Assembly: GCA_003153855.1 (NCBI GenBank)
Contig: PMBM01000074.1
Span: 41,452-49,068, forward strand
DNA from: Propionibacteriaceae bacterium
GTDB lineage: Bacteria; Actinomycetota; Actinomycetes; Propionibacteriales; Propionibacteriaceae
Length of the DNA stretch: 7,617 bases
Reading direction: 5' to 3'
Position numbers and translations under genes: made by a program. Below the pieces are notes generated by a model. The model was not told the DNA's origin and did not search any database. It worked only from the letters and a program-made list of their open reading frames with translations. Positions 5,428 through 7,617 of the stretch are shown piece by piece; within the stretch, counting starts at the first letter, position 1, and each line of letters starts with the position of its first letter.

Positions 5428-6588
5428 GTGAGGATACGCACGTACAACGCGATCAGTCCGCTCGGTCTCGACCGTCTGCCCGCCTCGTACGAGGTGGGCT
5501 CGGACATCGAGGACCCGGAGGGTGTCCTCGTGCGCTCCGCCGACCTGCACAAGGTCACGCTGCCCGACTCGGTGCTGGCCGTCGCGCGCGCTGGAGCCGG
5601 CACGAACAACATCCCCGTCACCGAGCTCAGCAAGCGCGGCATCGTGGTGTTCAACACCCCCGGTGCCAATGCGAATGCCGTGAAGGAGCTGGTCATCGCG
5701 GGAATGCTGATCGCGGCGCGCAACCTGGTGCCGGCGGCCGCGTTCGCGGCAGGCCTGAGTGGCACGGATGCGGAGATCAACGAGGCCACGGAGAAGGGCA
5801 AGAAGGCATTCGTCGGATTCGAGCTGCCGGGCCGCACTCTCGGTGTCATCGGTCTCGGCGCTATCGGAGTACAGGTCGCCAACGCCGCTCGAAGTCTCGG
5901 GATGCGCGTCCTGGGCTTCGACCCGCAGATCTCGATCGGGAACGCATGGCAGCTCGCGAGCGACGTGGAGCGCGCGGCCACGTTGGAGGACGTGTTCGCC
6001 GGCGCCGACATGGTCACCCTGCACGTACCCCTCGTCGATGCGACCAAGGGGCTCGTGAACTCGGAGAGACTGTCATTGCTGAAACCCGGCTCGGTGCTGC
6101 TGAACTTCTCGCGCGCCGGCATTGTCGACGAGTCAGCCGTACTCGCGGCGATTGACGGCGGCACCCTGGCGTCGTACGTGTGCGACTTCCCCTCGGCGTC
6201 ACTGCTGGGCAAGGACAAGGTCGTCGCCCTGCCGCACCTCGGGGCATCGACGGGCGAGGCAGAGGACAACTGCGCTGTGATGGCGGCAGAACAGCTGGCT
6301 GCCTATCTGGACGACGGTGAGATCCATAACTCCGTGAATTTCCCCGAGGCCTCTTTGAGGCGCAGTCCTGACACATCTCGACTCGCGATAGCCAACTCGA
6401 ACGTGCCCAACATGGTCGGTCAGATCTCGACCTTGTTGGCCGACGCCGGACTCAACATCGCCGACCTGCTCAACAAGTCCCGCGGGGAGCTCGCGTACAC
6501 GCTCATCGACGTCGACGGCGAGCCGTCCGACGCTGTCATGGCGAGGATCCGGGCGGTCCATGGTGTCCTGGCGGCGCGCCTCCTGTAG
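5428..6588 (+). CDS. serA: D-3-phosphoglycerate dehydrogenase, short ACT-domain form
   Basis: Oxidises 3-phosphoglycerate to 3-phosphohydroxypyruvate with NAD+, the committed step of serine synthesis; it feeds SerC. The 386 residues comprise a substrate domain (AGAGTNNIPV, NTPGANANAVKE), an NAD domain with G142-L-G-A-I-G147 and D165 (FDP, NAD preference), catalytic R229 (NFSRAGIVDE), H270 (LPHLGAST), then a C-terminal ACT domain from about residue 318 (NVPNMVGQIS) that typically senses serine. It lacks the ASB domain of the roughly 530-residue mycobacterial SerA and matches the short Firmicutes-type form. The acidic residue expected near H270 is absent: CDFPSASLLG has A257 where relatives have Glu. 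The GTG start lies four bases after the serC stop with no strong Shine-Dalgarno, so coupling is likely. Codons near 6301-6396 are unusually AT-ending. Confidence 0.93.
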   Translation: MRIRTYNAISPLGLDRLPASYEVGSDIEDPEGVLVRSADLHKVTLPDSVLAVARAGAGTNNIPVTELSKRGIVVFNTPGANANAVKELVIAGMLIAARNLVPAAAFAAGLSGTDAEINEATEKGKKAFVGFELPGRTLGVIGLGAIGVQVANAARSLGMRVLGFDPQISIGNAWQLASDVERAATLEDVFAGADMVTLHVPLVDATKGLVNSERLSLLKPGSVLLNFSRAGIVDESAVLAAIDGGTLASYVCDFPSASLLGKDKVVALPHLGASTGEAEDNCAVMAAEQLAAYLDDGEIHNSVNFPEASLRRSPDTSRLAIANSNVPNMVGQISTLLADAGLNIADLLNKSRGELAYTLIDVDGEPSDAVMARIRAVHGVLAARLL

Positions 6589-6637
6589 CCGCTGACAAGG
6601 GGTCGCGGGCGACAGCGCCGGGCTCTCACCCTCCGCT

Positions 6638-6652
6638 TCACACCGAATGTGA
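6638..6652. promoter_or_regulatory. Inverted repeat TCACA-N5-TGTGA upstream of the surface protein
   Basis: TCACACCGAATGTGA is a perfect five-base inverted repeat with a five-base centre, overlapped by a second pair, CTTCA (6636-6640) and TGAAG (6654-6658). It lies about 40 nt upstream of the candidate -10, in the usual place for an operator. It could also be a weak part of the serA terminator. No better terminator is visible after serA. Confidence 0.3.
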
Positions 6653-6690
6653 TTGAAGCCTCATCTCCCGGATGCCCCGACCGGAACTGG

Positions 6691-6698
6691 CATACTCT
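6691..6698 (+). promoter_or_regulatory. Candidate promoter of the surface-protein gene
   Basis: CATACTCT offers two -10 readings, CATACT and TACTCT, about 75 nt before the ATG. GGAAC at 6683-6687 followed 18 bases later by GTC loosely resembles an ECF sigma-factor promoter instead. The two interpretations would give different start sites. Neither is strong. Confidence 0.25.
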
Positions 6699-6728
6699 GC
6701 CCGTGGTCTCGCGGTGGGGCCGCATTCT

Positions 6729-6756
6729 TTGCGCCCAAACGGTGCGTTGAGCGCAA
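6729..6756 (+). promoter_or_regulatory. 5'-leader hairpin just upstream of the surface-protein ribosome binding site
   Basis: TTGCGC (6729-6734) pairs with GCGCAA (6751-6756), and inside it AACG (6738-6741) pairs with CGTT (6745-6748) around GTG, with a CCA/GA internal loop. The ten-pair stem ends four bases before the Shine-Dalgarno GAGGAG (6761-6766). It could stabilise the mRNA or modulate translation. It does not match a riboswitch class I recognise. Confidence 0.4.
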
Positions 6757-6771
6757 TCTTGAGGAGTCCGC

Positions 6772-7617
6772 ATGAATCCACGGCAGACCGCTGATCAGCA
6801 GGCAAAGCCTTCCATCCGACGGAGTAGCCGCTGGACGGTGCTGGGAGTCGTCAATGCCATGGTGATGGCCCTCAGCCTCACCGGTTTCTTCGTCGTCGCA
6901 TCGTCGCCCGCGGCAGTTGCGGCGCCTAACATCGCCATCGCCGTCAGCGGACCGTCCGACGCGCTCATCCAGGCGACCTCGACGCCCATGACGTACACCG
7001 CCACGGTGACGAACCCTTCCCCGAACCCCAACGGCTACAACCTGGGATACAAAGTCACCCTCCCGCCGGGGGTCACCTTCGTGAACTCGTCGGCCGGAGC
7101 GCCGGATGTCACCACGAACTCGGGAGGCTCGACCGTCCTCTTCTTCCAGAACGTGGCGGACATCCTCACCAGTTCGACGAACGCATTCTCCATTGACGTC
7201 CTCGCTCCGAATGGGACCTACCCGGTCAACGCTTCGGTTCCGGTCACCATTGCGGCCTACACCAACTCCGACCCGCGCACGGAACCGACGATGTCGGGAA
7301 CCACGGTCAGCGGCTCCACTGGCAATGCCAGCGGGACCGCCACGTCGAAGATCACCGCGATCAAGCTCACAAAGACCGAGCCGAGCCTGGAGAACGAGCT
7401 CCCACGCGGTGTGCACGATCACGCCACCGTCTACACGCTCAAGGTCACGACGAACGGTGTGCAGACCAACAATGCCGTCGTCGTCGACGACTACCTTCCC
7501 GCCGGCCTCGAGTTCCTCGGCTGTGGCACGTGGGACAACACCACGAACTCGCCCACGAGCGGCACCAATCTCGAGTACCCGGCCGCGCAGCGCCTCGACG
7601 CCTCGACAACCGACCAG
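6772..7617 (+). CDS. Secreted surface protein with DUF11/isopeptide-type repeats (3' end outside window)
   Basis: The frame is open for 282 codons to the window edge with no stop. GAGGAG at 6761-6766, five bases upstream, fixes the ATG. A long basic n-region (IRRSSRW at 15-21), a hydrophobic core (about 22-43) and SSPAAVAAP with likely cleavage after A50 or A51 form a Sec signal peptide. The mature part is Thr/Ser/Asn/Pro-rich. It begins with a beta-sandwich-like unit at about 52-165 (TYTATVTNPSPNPNGY, then VTLPPGVTFVNSSAG) and a second from about 214 (VYTLKVTTNGVQ, DDYLPAGLEFLGCG, C251). These patterns match DUF11-like and isopeptide-forming domains of actinobacterial fimbrial or cell-wall proteins. 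Any sorting signal (LPXTG) or anchor would lie beyond the window. The role is probably adhesion or envelope structure. It is unrelated to serine synthesis and has its own leader. Confidence 0.85.
   Translation, partial: MNPRQTADQQAKPSIRRSSRWTVLGVVNAMVMALSLTGFFVVASSPAAVAAPNIAIAVSGPSDALIQATSTPMTYTATVTNPSPNPNGYNLGYKVTLPPGVTFVNSSAGAPDVTTNSGGSTVLFFQNVADILTSSTNAFSIDVLAPNGTYPVNASVPVTIAAYTNSDPRTEPTMSGTTVSGSTGNASGTATSKITAIKLTKTEPSLENELPRGVHDHATVYTLKVTTNGVQTNNAVVVDDYLPAGLEFLGCGTWDNTTNSPTSGTNLEYPAAQRLDASTTDQ

Noticed and set aside
4257..6269. 670-residue open frame on the minus strand across serC and serA
   Set aside because: It is antisense to two firmly identified genes, and its translation is Arg/Ala/Asp/His-rich without motifs. 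Long antisense frames are expected in strongly GC3-biased DNA.
6602..6613. GTCG-CGGG-CGAC as a serA terminator
   Set aside because: Only four base pairs and no U-tract; too weak to call.
6729..6756. Riboswitch upstream of the surface protein
   Set aside because: The single 28-nt stem lacks the conserved core of any riboswitch class I know; listed only as a leader hairpin.

Overview
This is a high-GC, densely coding bacterial window. Codons end overwhelmingly in G or C, GTG starts are common, several genes may be leaderless, and the first partial gene carries an RWWDGxxWT motif like the actinobacterial DUF2510 domain. All of this points to an actinomycete. Nocardioidaceae (Nocardioides or Aeromicrobium type) is my best guess, but it is inference and not proven by the window.

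Layout. Positions 1-240 hold the 3' end of a DUF2510-like gene (+), facing a minus-strand pair across a hairpin (258-278). The pair is a Nudix hydrolase (1596-1180) and a short-chain dehydrogenase (1183-320), overlapping by four bases (ATGA). A divergent intergenic region (1597-1712) with a CRP/GlxR-like palindrome separates the Nudix gene from an AEC-family permease (1713-2633, +). A 512-nt stretch (2634-3145) has no intact gene. It holds a hairpin, a short direct repeat, a strong ribosome binding site inside another hairpin, a broken Tat-leader gene (2760-2917), a terminator-like hairpin with a GCGA tetraloop and a clean operator-like palindrome. Next come a 63-residue two-helix membrane protein (3146-3337), a short ORF with a perfect Shine-Dalgarno that runs into the antisense of the next gene, and a second short-chain dehydrogenase (4260-3439, -).

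The metabolic core is serC-serA (4341-5423 and 5428-6588, +), separated by four nucleotides. SerA oxidises 3-phosphoglycerate and SerC transaminates the product to phosphoserine, so together they make the first two steps of serine synthesis. No serB is in the window. Both proteins resemble the E. coli/Firmicutes types rather than the long SerA and the separate SerC branch familiar from mycobacteria. SerA also lacks the acidic residue normally expected near the active-site histidine. Downstream, after a structured leader, begins a secreted surface protein of the DUF11/isopeptide-domain kind (6772 to the window edge, still open).

I did not find a defence system, CRISPR array, RNA gene or intact mobile element. 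The most useful points are the unusual serA, the apparent gene-decay zone at 2640-3540, and several unassigned palindromes in promoter regions.
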